Below are positions 13,253-24,628 of a stretch of DNA of 64,000 nucleotides, in pieces. The notes under the pieces were generated by a model. The model was given only the letters and a program-made list of their open reading frames with translations, was not told the DNA's origin and made no database searches. The DNA lies in contig NC_068937.1 of NCBI RefSeq assembly GCF_016801865.2, positions 31,363,970-31,427,969 on the forward strand, read 5' to 3'. A program made the position numbers and the translations under genes. This stretch comes from Culex pipiens pallens. Its lineage: Eukaryota; Arthropoda; Insecta; Diptera; Culicidae. The stretch's first letter is position 1. Each line of letters starts with the position of its first letter.

Positions 13253-13564
13253 GATAGAATTGACCAAAAAATCATTTTTCAGGAATAAAAATGTTCATTT
13301 TGACAAGCTCTACAATTGTTTAGAAGGGCCCAAAAATGTACAAAATGATCTAGTGGTTGTAAAAGAAGAAACTAGTTTTAGCTGAAATATTTCTGGAATT
13401 AGCAAAATAAATAAAAATTATTCGTGAAATATTTCAGCTAAACTTGTAGCTTCATTTTCAACCACTAGACCATTTTGTACATTGTTGGGCCCTTCTAAAC
13501 AATGGTAGAGCTTGTCAAAATGAACATTGTTATTCCCGAAAAATGAATTTTGGTCAATTCTATC
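13253..13564. mobile_element. Small foldback related to the 22091-element loop
   Basis: A palindrome of about 312 bp. GATAGAATTGACCAAAA at the left pairs with its complement at the right, and the interior GACAAGCTCTAC, AGAAGGGCCC and GATCTAGTGGTTG blocks pair with CAACCACTAGACC and GGGCCCTTCTAA. The left arm is homologous to the non-palindromic loop of the 22091-23567 element (22741-22935), so the two families share a module. Confidence 0.85.
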
Positions 13565-15324
13565 AAAAGTAATACCGACATAAACTTTACCGATTTATCA
13601 ATTACCGAGTTCGGTATTTCTTTACCAAATGAAATTGAGTAATAATTGCTTTGTAATGAAATAATAAATGTTTAGCTTTGTTTAAACCTCAAATTTGTAT
13701 GCAACCAATATATTTCTATGAAAAAATTTACAAACAGAAATTTTTTATTCGATCGTTTGGTTCTTCCAGTTTTGATTTGGGGTTTATACATGATATTTAC
13801 ATGAATTATACGATTATCAGCGACTTTTATGACGAAATATTCAAAAAAAAAACTTTTGATTCACTCCTCAAAATGTCGGGAAAGAGCCCTTTTTCATGGA
13901 GCCAAATATCAGACCCACCGATTTTATTTAGTGTTCTTTGAAAAACTGAGTTGCGTTTTAAATAATAAGAATAATTAAACGCCTCTAAATCCCATCACCA
14001 ATCTCTATTTCGGATCCACTGAATAAAAATACGAAATTTTATTCAAAATATCTTTTTTTATTACTTCTTATAGTCTGCATTGCTTACACATATCGCACTT
14101 ACAGGATATGGATTCTGCTGTTCGGCTTTCACCCAACTTTTGCTAGCCAAAAGTCGTCTTCTCCCTAAACTATTGCTGCCAGGCACAGCAAAAACCCTCT
14201 TTATACACAACTTACATTCCTACTACTTTACACAAACGGCTGGGACGGGTTCGCCAGCTCTAATAACACCTAACACAGGAGAATCTCTTCTTGTTTTTTG
14301 TTGATAAAAATCGTTACGTTTAGGTTTTTTTGTGTCTGTTCTGTACAAGTTTGCTTCTTTTTTCATTATTTTGAATAAACTAATAAACATGAAATTTTTA
14401 CAACACTGGGTGAGCATTTGTTTAGATTTTTTTCTAGCTTTTTAATCGGAAGAATGTTGTTCTCTCTTTTGCTTGGAATGTGAAATTTCATTAGCCTATT
14501 CTTAGATTTTTGCTCCCCACATTGCGTTACGATTTGGAAGGAGAATATCACTTGTTTTATTTTTGCAAACATTCGCTCGCGTTCTAAACAAAGAAGGTTA
14601 AAATAATTGAAAACTCGAAACAAGTAAGACTAGTTATTTGATAACCAGGTTCTGATTGTTTTTTTGTCTTTTAAAAAGAATCTTGATCGCGGAAACAGAA
14701 CAGTTTAACAGAACAAATTCCGGAATGGAAGTCGTGAGTAATCTTGTACTTATCACAAATTACATCTTAATAACTAATATGTACAACTTATCGCGCAGGA
14801 TACTTAAGCGTAACACAAAAGGTAAAGTTTAAAACAAATGTACAGGCTCTTATCGACTAAACGGTCTGGAACTTAGCACTTAGAGATGACACTTTGTAAG
14901 GGCGGTTTTGTTTGTCGTTAGCTACACTCTAAACAAGATAGGAAAATAACACGTAACAATACAACACGAACGAAGGCGCGCGAGCGTTTTTTCTGTTTAC
15001 TCTAAAGATGATCGATATTAAAAACAGTGTGTGGTAAAACTACTTCAAATTTGCTACACATTTGATACACTTGTTGGTTTTTGCTCGTTTTGTTTAGGAA
15101 AATGGCGTGTTCGTACTTGTAGTTTTGAAAGATTTCCTTATCAGCTATGGCAGTTTCTCGTTTCTTCCAATTTTAGACCTTTTTGATTTTTTATTTTTCT
15201 CCCGGGAAAGGGGCTGCGTAAAGCTATTTTTTTTGTCTCTGGACTTGATAGCCAACGGGGTTTGTACTGGGTAGGAGTCCTACGGGTGTTTTACTCGGAT
15301 CATTGGAGCCATATTTCGCAACAG
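13565..15324. other. Intergenic DNA, possible distal 3' UTR of the cadherin
   Basis: No supported ORF. The part from about 14080 to 15150 is unique and not repeat-like. On the minus strand two AATAAA signals occur near its lower edge (TTTATT at 14038-14043 and 14057-14062 on the plus strand). A long cadherin 3' UTR ending near 14040 is therefore possible but unproven, because it would have to include the mobile elements at 15325-17576. Confidence 0.3.
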
Positions 15325-15460
15325 ATTTTGGTAGATCCGTGGTAGATTTCCTTGAAATATTTCGTTCGCATTAACTGAATTTTTGACAGTTCGACGGCAA
15401 CGAATTATTTCAAGAAAGTCTATCGCGGTTGATCAAACTCCGTTTAACAATACGGCTTGA
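15325..15460. mobile_element. Short foldback MITE, same family as 25811-26158
   Basis: Left GGTAGATCCGTGGTAGATTT pairs with right AGTCTATCGCGGTTGATC, and the CTTGAAATATTTCG block pairs with CGAATTATTTCAAG. The TTTTTGACAGTTCGACGGCAACG core is shared with the longer copy at 25811-26158. Non-coding. Confidence 0.7.
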
Positions 15461-15753
15461 AACAGCGTGACGGTTTGACGGAGGTGTGAAATATTTCAGC
15501 TGACGGGCGCTGTCAAAATATACGCTCATTTATAATAACTAATTTTTGAGATAGTTTCGCTAAGATTTGGTCAAAACCGAATCCTACCCCTGAATAAGTT
15601 TCGGATGCATTCTCTTAAATTCTTAAAAATTTTACGTGGTGATTATTGCTCTCGATCATTATTTTTCGAATCGCAACCGAGATTTCTCGATCTACCATCG
15701 ACAAATTACGACTTATCATCGAGAAATTACAATAGAAACATGTTATAGCTATT

Positions 15754-16219
15754 TGAGGCCATCCATAAACCACGTGGCCACTTTACGAGGGGGGGAGGGA
15801 GGCTGAGATTTCTAAAAGTTGTCCAAGCTCCATACAAAAAAAATAATTTTTGTATGGACAATAGGGTTCTAAAGCGCTATGTCAATTTTTGTGTTCAACG
15901 GTAAAAAAAAACACGATTAAAAAGCATTTCTGATCACTTTTATTCGTTTTAATGCAAAAAAAAATACAAGACACATTTTTTCGATGGATCAACTATGGTC
16001 CCCTTGGAACGAGCTGTCAAGTAGGACCTTATCTGTCAAGAAGGGCCGTGAAGTTAATTTTTTAACATTGATTCAAAAATCAATTTTAAATCCTTTGCGG
16101 TTGTATAAAGCATCATTGAACTCAGAAAAATAAGCTTTATCGTTGTGAACAATAATATCAAAAATTTAAGCTTAATTTTAGGACCCAATTGTCCACGTGG
16201 TTTATAGATGGTCCTTCAA
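15754..16219. mobile_element. MITE with CCATMYATAAACCACGTGG termini
   Basis: The left end reads TTGAGGCCATCCATAAACC followed by ACGTGG. The right end is its inverted counterpart (CCACGTGGTTTATAGATGG, then TCCTTCAA). Both ends carry a CACGTG palindrome. The interior has no ORF. A homologous internal fragment without termini lies at about 43950-44130, which supports a dispersed family. The target duplication is not clear. Confidence 0.75.
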
Positions 16220-16224
16220 ACCAA

Positions 16225-16995
16225 CTTTTTTTTTTAATATCAAAAATCAGAAAATATGAAAAATATTACATTTTGAAAAATATGAACACTATCAAAGTTA
16301 TACAAATTACATAAATTTCAAACATTTTAAAAATCTTAAAAGGATCAAAAAATCCGAAAAAAAAGAAAATCAATTTCAAAAAATATTAAAAATTATCAAA
16401 ATTTTACGAGTTTTAGAAATTTTAAAATTTCTAGAAATCACAAAAGGTTCAAAAAATTCAAAATTTTAAAAATTGAAAATAAATTTAAAATTTTAAACAT
16501 CTCAAACGGTTTAAAAGATCAAATATTTAAAAAATTCAAAATAAATTTAAAATTTTAAAAATTTCAAGAGGTTTAAAAAATTCTAAATTTTTAAAATAGA
16601 AAATAAATTTTAAATTTTAAAAATCTTTAAAAAAAATTAAGAATTATAAAAATTGAAAATAAATTGAAAATTTTAAAAATCTCAAAAGGTTTAAAGAATT
16701 GAAAAAAAAATTAAAATTTTAAAGATCTTAAAAGGTTAAAAAAAATCCAAAATTTTAAAAATTGAAAATAAATTAAAAATTTTGAAAATCTTAAAAAAAT
16801 AAGAATTTTAAATATAAAAAAAATATCAAAATTTTACAAGTGTCAGAAATTTTAAAATTTTGAAAGATCTCAAAAGGTTTAAAAACCCCAAAATTTTTAA
16901 AATTTAAAATACATTTAAAAGTTGAAAAATTTAAAATACACTTAAAATTTTAAAAATCTTTAAAGGCTAAAAAAACAAAAAAAAGGACCTCAATG
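16225..16995. repeat. Degenerate A-rich tandem repeat
   Basis: Many imperfect copies of a 40-60-bp motif built from AAAATTTTAAAAATCTCAAA and AGGTTTAAAAAATTCAAAAT. The repeats have drifted and no fixed unit length is visible. Similar composition to the decayed DNA at 45146-46890. Confidence 0.7.
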
Positions 16996-17191
16996 GTGAG
17001 ATTGTTGTCCCGTTTTTTTGGTTTTAGACCAATCCAAATACTTTCGAAATTTTTTAGTCTGTCTGCTCTGGCCGGGGTCAACAAAAACTTATAAAAAGAT
17101 TCGCAACAGCTCAAAATCAAATAAATGATCTAAAATGGATTTAAAGCCTTTTTTACACCGTTGTTTTTAAAAGTAACATAGGCGTTAGGAC

Positions 17192-17576
17192 AAACTCAAA
17201 TATTGGTTTCCAAATTCCAAAATTCAAAAATTTTAAAATTCAATATCCAGATTTTTCAAATTCGTAATCTAAAAAATTACCATTTTAAAAATAGTAAATA
17301 TAGAAATTTAAGAATTTTGAAATTATTTTTTCGAGATGATCAAATTCCCATTGTTTAAGACATTGAAAATTTTAAACTTAAATTTAGAAGTATAAAAATT
17401 TAAAATTTCCAATATCTTAAAAAATAGTAATTTGATCATCTCGAAAAAGTAATTTCAAAATTTTAAAATTGTAAAATTTTAATATTTACTATTTTTAAAA
17501 TGGTAATTTTTTAGATTACGATTTTGAAAAATTTGGATATTAAATTTCTGAATTTTGGAAACCAATATTGGAGTTT
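17192..17576. mobile_element. AT-rich foldback (385 bp)
   Basis: Left AAACTCAAATATTGGTTTCC pairs with right GGAAACCAATATTGGAGTTT. The inner blocks (TCGTAATCTAAAAAATTACC, TTTTTCGAGATGATCAAATT) also pair in order toward a centre near 17385. No coding potential. Confidence 0.85.
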
Positions 17577-18403
17577 CTTTTGAAAAGGTTCAATTTTAAT
17601 TTTTCATTTTTCATTGCTATCAAAAAATTTCGACTTACCGTAGGCATTATTGAGATTGAGTGCAATAATCACCACGTTGGGTGTTTGGTAAAATTTACAC
17701 AAAATTTGAGTAAATTTTATTCATTTTGAGTATTTTTTCCCAAAAATGAGAAAATTTGCATTATTCCAGAAGGGTTTTGATTTGGCAAAATCTGAGGCAT
17801 AATGGCTCAGAAATTATTTGCTTTAGACACAGTCAAACTGATGTAAATTTCTTGTTAAATTTTTCATGTTAATCACAAAAATATCATACTGACATTTTGC
17901 TGCAAAAATTGGGCAAAGAAAAGCTACTTAAACTATTAGATTCATCTATTCATTTTGACCCAGATCTAAGTGATATTGTTAAACTTACAGAGTTGGTGAA
18001 TTTTTTGGGAACATTTTATCGCAAAAATTTAATTTCACATGTCAGACTGTCATTTGTCGGAAAAGTGAGAAAATAAGTTACCAATGAAACGTTTCCAAAA
18101 AAAAATCCACCAAAATTGTAAGTATCGGCTCTGAGTGAAAATCACTTAAACCTGATATTTAGATTCCTCCTTCACTCATTTCTGAGTAGGTTTGGTTTTG
18201 ACAAAAACTGAATGATTTTGAACGTGAGTGTAGGCAAAAGCAACCGTCACGTGAAACATTTCAAACACATCACTTTAAAGGCGCTTGAATTATTCCCCTT
18301 GACAGCTCCCTGTCAAATGAAACATTTCAAGCGCCTTTGCAGAAGGAGAGTGAGAGCCGCTTCCTATCGCCGCTTCGACCCCCCCTCCTCGCCCTCCTCG
18401 CTC
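17577..18403 (-). other. Downstream flank / candidate 3' UTR of the cadherin
   Basis: Immediately downstream of the cadherin stop on the minus strand. A minus-strand AATAAA is present (plus-strand TTTATT at about 17716-17721), so a 3' UTR of roughly 850 bases is a reasonable guess. No independent gene seen. The hairpin at 18277-18338 lies inside it. Confidence 0.4.
18277..18338. repeat. Nested hairpin downstream of the cadherin stop
   Basis: AAAGGCGCTTGAA (18277-18289) pairs with TTCAAGCGCCTTT (18326-18338). Inside the loop, TTGACAG (18299-18305) pairs with CTGTCAA (18310-18316). It could be a decayed foldback MITE or a structured element in the 3' UTR. Confidence 0.8.
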
Positions 18404-18577
18404 TCACTCACTATTGCGCTTACGAAGCGCCAGCTGCTTCCCTCCCCGTCTCCGCTGCTGCTGCTGCTGCTCTTCGGCTTCGGACTTGGACTCACGGTCC
18501 AGGTTCCGCTGCCGCGCCGACCTGCGTCGCTGCTGTCGCTGCAGCTGCTCGGCAGGCTGACCCCCCGGCCGCTGTTA
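18404..18577 (-). other. In-frame extension after the cadherin stop
   Basis: After the TAA at 18577-18575 the same frame stays open for 56 codons to a TGA at 18406-18404. The conceptual extension is rich in Gln, Arg and Glu, including a run of five CAG codons and the segment NLDRESKSEAEE. The composition resembles the low-complexity parts of the upstream tail more than ordinary 3' UTR. Stop-codon readthrough, a splice variant that removes the stop, or chance are all possible. Confidence 0.35.
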
Positions 18578-20912
18578 GGAAAACGGCGGGGTGTCGCTCT
18601 CCGAGCGGATCTGGCGGATGCGCACGTCGTCGTACGCGATCGTGAAGATGCTCTTCTTGTCGGTGAGCGGGTGGCGGCGGTTCTTGTTGTGGAGGAGGGA
18701 GTTCATGGCGATCCCGGAGTCGTGGTCGTCCTCGAGGGTGGAGGCGTTGAGGGTTTTGGTGGTGGGAGGGGGGTCGGAGGGTCGGGGGCGGGGTTCCTTG
18801 ACTTCGTGCTCCTTGATGGGGGAGGGTTTGGAGGCGGAGGAGTCGACGATCTTGATTTGGACCTTGTTGTCGCGGTTGACGATGGGTGGGGTTTCGGGGT
18901 ACAGGTAGTGGGGGAGCTTGTCGGGTGGGGCGGGGGCTTGGGAGTTTTGGTCGTACTCGGCTTCGAAGCGATGTTCGGAGTGTTGGAGAAGGGGATGGCT
19001 GGTGGCGTCGTTGGAAGACTGCGATTGCACCTTCTTGGCCATTTGGATGTCTTCTTTGAGGAGGCGCGCGTCTTTTGGGGGTGACGTTCGAGGGGCCGGT
19101 TCCGGCTTGAACTTGGGATCGTCCTCTTTGGAAGAGGAGGAAACGACCTTCTTCCGGACTATTTTCTTTTCTGTTTCCCGGTAACCCTTCTTGACCTCCT
19201 CGTCCTTCCCGAGATTGTGATACCAGTCCATGTACTTTGCCGGAATGTCCTGCTCGAGTCCCTCCTTGGACAACGACTTGGTCATCCGGGGCGGCTTCGG
19301 CGCAGGTTTTTTCACCGGTCTCGACGGGGACTCCGAAGTCGCGACCCTTATCCGCGTCGTTTCCTGCTTGTTGTCCTTCCTCGATATTCGCTGTTGGACG
19401 CCCGCTCGCGGCGAAACCGTCACCGATTTGGAAGTCTTGGTCACTTCGTACGTGTAGTCCTCCACGTCCGAGTTGATCTCGTCGTCCAAGCTGTCCGCCG
19501 AGAAGTACTTTTGCATGCCCTCCTTGTCCGACCCGTCCGAGTCTTCGTAGTATTTGACGTTCTTCTTGTAAACCTTCCGCCGCTTGTCTTTCTTCCTGGT
19601 TTCCTTGTCCTCGAGCGAGTCGGAAATCTCCATCAGCACGTCCTTCTTGAGTCGCTCCTCGTTGCGTTTCCGCCGCAGAATGCTCGCTCTCGTTTCGGCG
19701 TGCTTCGGCACCGGCCGTGGCTCCTCCTCCTCCTGGATGGGCGTCCGTATCTTGCGCTTCACCGATTCCACCGTAATGAACCGCCGTCCGCTCTTGGTGC
19801 CGTTCGTGTCACTGTCGGTTTTGTACTTGGTCTTCTTGCGGGTGCGCTTCCGCTTGATCAGATACACTCCGTCCGGGCTGTCCGGTGGGCTGTACTTGAC
19901 GTACTCGTACTCGTCCTCCGAGAGTGAGTCGTCGTTTTCGCTTTTCGTGCGCCGTCGCTCGACCTTGACGGGTTCCGTTTGGGTGGCGGTCTCGCAGTCC
20001 GTCTGCGTTGCGACAACCGCTTGGCAGGGAAGACTCTGCGTTTCCAGCGCCTGATCCTGCTGGTTGTACTTCTTCTCCAGCGATTCCTTCTCCAGCAAGA
20101 TCTGCCGCAACAAGGCGTTCTGCTGCTTAAGCGAGTTCTCCAACTCCTGATGGATCAACGAGTGGTTCGACACGGCATGCGTTATGTGGATCTCGTCCTC
20201 GTCACCCTCCTTGTTCGAACCCCTCCTCGACTTCTGCTCATGGTTGATCTTCACCTCCGTAACGTGCTCCCCTCTATAACTCGCCCCTCCATTCCCCGGC
20301 ACCTCATTCGGAATCGTCTGGATAAACGTCGTCCCCGGCAACAGCTGATAGTGCTCCCGTATAATCTGCTTCCCATTCGCCTGCTCCTCAATATACCTCC
20401 TCATCAGAATCTCCTTCCCCCCGTTGTCCACCATTATATACTGCGGACCCTGCCCACCACCCCCAACCTCCCCCTTCCCCGCCCCCCTCTGCGGTGGCAC
20501 ATTCACATAAATGTTCTCCTCCTCGTTCCTCCCCCGCGTAATCAACCGCAAAATCTCCGCGTTCCCATCCTTAATATAATACTGATCCCGCGGCTCGATC
20601 GAGTCCTCAATCCCGATCGTCAGCCCACCCTGCCGCTTAAAGCTACCCCGCCGCTCATAGTTCAAATCGCTCCCCCGGTCCATCTCGTGCCGCCGCATCG
20701 AGTCGTCGTCAATCTGCGTCTGCTGGTGCTGCTCCCGATCGCGGTGCACCCGCTTCAGCGACTGGTACTCCGGATCGTGCTCGTCCACGTCCTCCACGTA
20801 CATGTCGCGCGCGACCTGCTCGTTGTTCAGCAGGTTGCTGCGGGAACGGTGCAAACCGTCACCGCCACCGACACCACCGCCATCCTTTGCTGATTTGGAT
20901 TTGTATTCATTT
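18575..20912 (-). CDS. Cadherin last exon: 778-residue cytoplasmic tail
   Basis: Acceptor TTCGATTGCAG, first codon split with the previous exon, then NEYKSKSAKDGGG to the stop TAA at 18577. The tail is hydrophilic and probably disordered. It contains GGLTIGIEDSIEPRDQYYIK, an EYVKYSPPDSPDG segment, long basic/acidic stretches (RKKTKYKTDSD), a proline motif PVKKPAPKPPRM that could bind SH3 domains, KYMDWYHNLGKDEEVKKGY, and the end IAYDDVRIRQIRSESDTPPFS. No beta-catenin or p120 binding motif is visible. GC content and codon use are far above the surrounding introns. The long ORFs on the opposite strand here are shadows. Confidence 0.95.
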
Positions 20913-21783
20913 CTGCAATCGAAAAAGAGAGAGAAAACACCGAAAAATGTTAGAAACGAACCATCCAAGTAGGCTAACTGCGATGCGACACACAACATGG
21001 ATAATTAATTCTAGTAAGCTTCCTCCAGTTGCAAAGCGGATACCCTAACCTAAGCATGCATTGACCGCAGTGGCCACCCCCGACTACTGAGATTTTTATG
21101 ACTTCCCCCCCAAGGACGCGCCGAAACCGGGTCAAGGACATCCGGTAGGCATGTTCCGGTGCAGCCGGCGCAACACATGTTTTGGTGACTAAGCTGACTG
21201 TGCTCAATGTTAATGTTATGCTCGTTTTGTGGTCATACTTTCAGTTCAATGTGAGATTAAGCGGAGTGAGACACAGTCAGGGTAGAAATAAGTCACATTT
21301 TAAATTATTTTTTATTATCTGCTTTATTTTGTTGTATGAAAGTTACAAAGTTTAACGAATATCGATTCCAAATCAAGTTTAACCTTCGGGAAGTCGCGTG
21401 TTTTCGCCTTTCTTACAAGTGCCCTTACAAACTGTGTACAAAGTACACGTACGCGACCTCCGGTGGGTTAACAGTCATTCTACAGTTTAACATACTTTTA
21501 ATTGCATTCTATTGGTCTACATTCACTAAGTTAACATTTTATATAAAGGTGGTGTCTACAGCATTCAGATACATACATTTAAAAATTTATGGGAAGATTG
21601 TGACATAGTTAAGAATTTAGTTAGTTAAAAAAATGGTTACTACAGCCACTTTATCAAAATGGGGATGGGCTATCTACAATCACTTAGGTTAGAACATCTA
21701 AGTAAAGTAGAATAAGTAAGTTGCTTAGATTCACAATCAACTTAGAAAGCTTGCTATGCTTTGGCTATGCTGATATACGAATT

Positions 21784-21930
21784 GTCACTTTTTATACGGC
21801 GCTCACGCACACTATCAAAACAAACGTTCAGTAGTGTGTGTGTGAGCTCCGTGTAAAAGGGGTGTCAAACTAAAAAGTGACCCCGTTCGTTTGACAACAA
21901 TTGGTGTCAAACCATCGGAGTTTGAGTGTA
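21784..21930 (-). mobile_element. TTTGACA MITE family, copy 1
   Basis: Right end reads GTGTCAAACCATCGGAGTTT then GAGTGTA, the inverted form of the family start (TACACTCAAACCCCGATGG). The interior has the family blocks CACGCACACTATCAAAAC, CTCCGTGTAAAAGGGG and AAACTAAAAAGTGACCCCG. Truncated at the left. Confidence 0.8.
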
Positions 21931-22090
21931 TAGCTTATGGCAGGGTTGCCAGACCATCAAACTTTATTACTCCACGGAAAAATCTTTCTAATAAAATAAT
22001 GTACAGAGATATAATTTAGGCAATAAAAACAATTAGCATTGAAATGCATTTAAAAAATTCACTTGAGAGCTCAAAACTTTAGACAGTGCA

Positions 22091-23567
22091 CAGTGGTCCG
22101 AAACCGGAATCTAGCGTGACAAAATTGATAGCGGCCACACGTTAAGATTTAGAGCTTTGGTGTCTTCGGGACAAATGATCAGGGTCAATAGGGACATCTT
22201 TTGGTATGGTGGACATTAGGGTGGTCCAAATTTTAGGGTGGTTCAGAATTTTTATTTTGGCGGGATGACGAGATAGCGCTTTGGTGTCTTCAGAAAAGTT
22301 GTAGGGAACACCATTCTGAGCAACTTTGCTGAAGGGCACAAAGCTCTATCTACAAACGGGAAGTTTCTAGAGCCATTTTTGTTATTCAGGTTTGGGTGTT
22401 TATGAAAAAATGAGTTTTTTGAATTTATCAACTCAGGCTTATGTCGTAGTGAGTTGGTGTCTTCTAGACATTTGAAAAGCTTATCAAAACACACATTTAT
22501 CTTCCAAGAGAGCGAAAATCGGACCTTTTAAACGAAAGTTATAGCCAAAATACGACGAAAAAGACGCCATTTTGAAATGTGAATAACTCGAAAAGGTGGT
22601 GGAGTTTGACCTCGCTCTTAGAAGCATCTGAAAGTACACATTCTAGAGTACATTTGCTGAAAATATCTCGGAGGTCTTTTTTGTTTAACTCATTTAATCT
22701 TAATTTGAAAATGAGCATTTTTAAATCGTTTTTTGCCCATAACTTTTGATAGAATTGGCCAAAATTCGTTTTTCAAGAACGAAAATGTTCATTTTAACAA
22801 GCTCTACAATTGTCTAGAAGGGTTCAAAAATGTACAAAATGATCTAGTGGTTGTAAAAGAAGAAACAAGTTTTTACTGAAATATTTCAGGAATCAACAAA
22901 ATAATTAAATTTATTCCTGAAATATTTCAGGAATTTAAAAATGCTCATTTTCTAATTAAGATTAAATGAGTTAAACAAAAAAGACCTCCGAGATATTTTC
23001 AGCAAATATACTCTAGAATGTGTACTTTCAGATGCTTCTAAGAGCGAGGTCAAACTCCACCACCTTTTCGAGTTATTCACATTTCAAAATGGCGTCTTTT
23101 TTGTCGTATTTTGGCTATAACTTTCGTTTAAAAGGTCCGATTTTCGCTCTCTTGGAAGATAAATGTGTGTTTTGATAAGCTTTTCAAATGTCTAGAAGAC
23201 ACCAACTCACTACGACATAAGCCTGAGTTGATAAATTCAAAAAACTCATTTTTTCATAAACACCCAAACCTAAATCACAAAAATGGCTCTAAAAACTTCC
23301 CGTTTGAAGATAGAGCTTTGTGCTCTTCAGCAAAGTTGCTCAGAATGGTGTTCCCTACAACTTTTCTGAAGACACCAAAGCGCTATCTCGTCATCCCGCC
23401 AAAATAAAAATTCTGAACCACCTAAAATTTGGACCACCCTAATGTCCACCATACCAAAAGATGTCCCTATTGACCCTGATCATTTGTCCCGAAGACACCA
23501 AAGCTCTAAATCTTAACGTGTGGCCGCTATCAATTTTGTCACGCTAGATTTCGGTTTCGGACCACTG
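22091..23567. mobile_element. 1.48-kb foldback element with CAGTGGTCCG termini
   Basis: Starts CAGTGGTCCGAAACC and ends in the exact inverted form (GGTTTCGGACCACTG). The arms, about 625 bases each, pair throughout, for example AGCGCTTTGGTGTCTTC with GAAGACACCAAAGCGCT. The loop (about 22725-22935) is not palindromic except for a small CTGAAATATTTCAG pair. TGCA flanks both sides (22087-22090 and 23568-23571), compatible with a 4-bp target duplication. CAGTG ends with a 4-bp duplication would fit the Chapaev group better than hAT, but this is a guess. The mirrored ORFs inside are palindrome artefacts. Confidence 0.88.
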
Positions 23568-24628
23568 TGCAGTGTTGCCAGAGCTTAGTTTTTCTTCTCC
23601 CTCTTAATTGAAAAACATATTTTTTTCTAACATTTGTTCGGACAATTTAGTCATCTTTCTTAGCAAGGAAGTCATACTAAATATTTTCATAGAACACTGA
23701 AAACATTTAGAAAAGTTCTCTATTCTCTCTTGAAACAAGTTATATTAAACTCCATTGAAATGATAAGATGATTTCAGTAGAATGAAGAATTAGGAAAAAT
23801 AAAAAGTGAATAAAATTAATCGAGATTTTCTGCAGTAAACATGAAAAATTTGCAACGAATAAGCAGATAAGTTTTAATGTTGATCTAACATTTTATTTTG
23901 GGTCATTGCAAGTTTTATTCTAAGTTTTCGGAGAAAAATTGTCAAAATTGACATTTTCTTTGAAAAAACTTGTACAGTTGTTTGTAAATTTATTTCTTTT
24001 AAATACACTGTATAAGATTTTTTTTGTAATTTTAAACAAACAGTACACACGATTTGCAAATTGTGATTTTGTAAAAATAAAAAAATATATATTTTCTTAA
24101 CGTGAAGACTTCCATCATTGCCATGATTTTTCGTTCAAAGATATAAATTTTGCGCCCCTATTAATATTTTGACAAAATTCCTTCAACAAGTTGTTTAGAA
24201 TAGAACATGCTGATTCCTTTTGGTAACGATTATCCCATTCCTTGTAAAGTTATGGAAATCGTCATTAATCAATGATTGCCAACTAGGACTTCAATGACTG
24301 TGCCTCAAAATTATATAAATGTTGAAGCACATTTGATTTAGATCAAAAATTCTTTCAGTGGCTTCAAGAAGGCAACAACCGGCACATGCTGATTCCTTTT
24401 GGTGCTGAAATTCGTTAAATTGAATTTAATACAGAAGATTTTATAGTGATGATCAATTTTCTTCGAAAATGATCAACGGCTTCACCTTAAATTCATTGAT
24501 ATTTTGCAATTTTTTTATAGTAGCATAATTGTAATTATGTTTAAAAGCGTTTTATGATACTTTTTGCATTAAAAATTTTAAAGGTTGGTCTTGAAATTTC
24601 TTGATTTTTTTTAGGAGAGAGTAGTTAC

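Noticed and set aside
18212..20893. Long plus-strand ORFs (up to 304 codons) opposite the cadherin tail
   Set aside because: Antisense shadows of a GC-rich exon. The minus frame has splice sites, domain continuity with the transmembrane exon and natural composition.
22142..23407. Nearly identical 80-codon ORFs on opposite strands
   Set aside because: They lie in the two arms of the 22091 foldback and only mirror each other.
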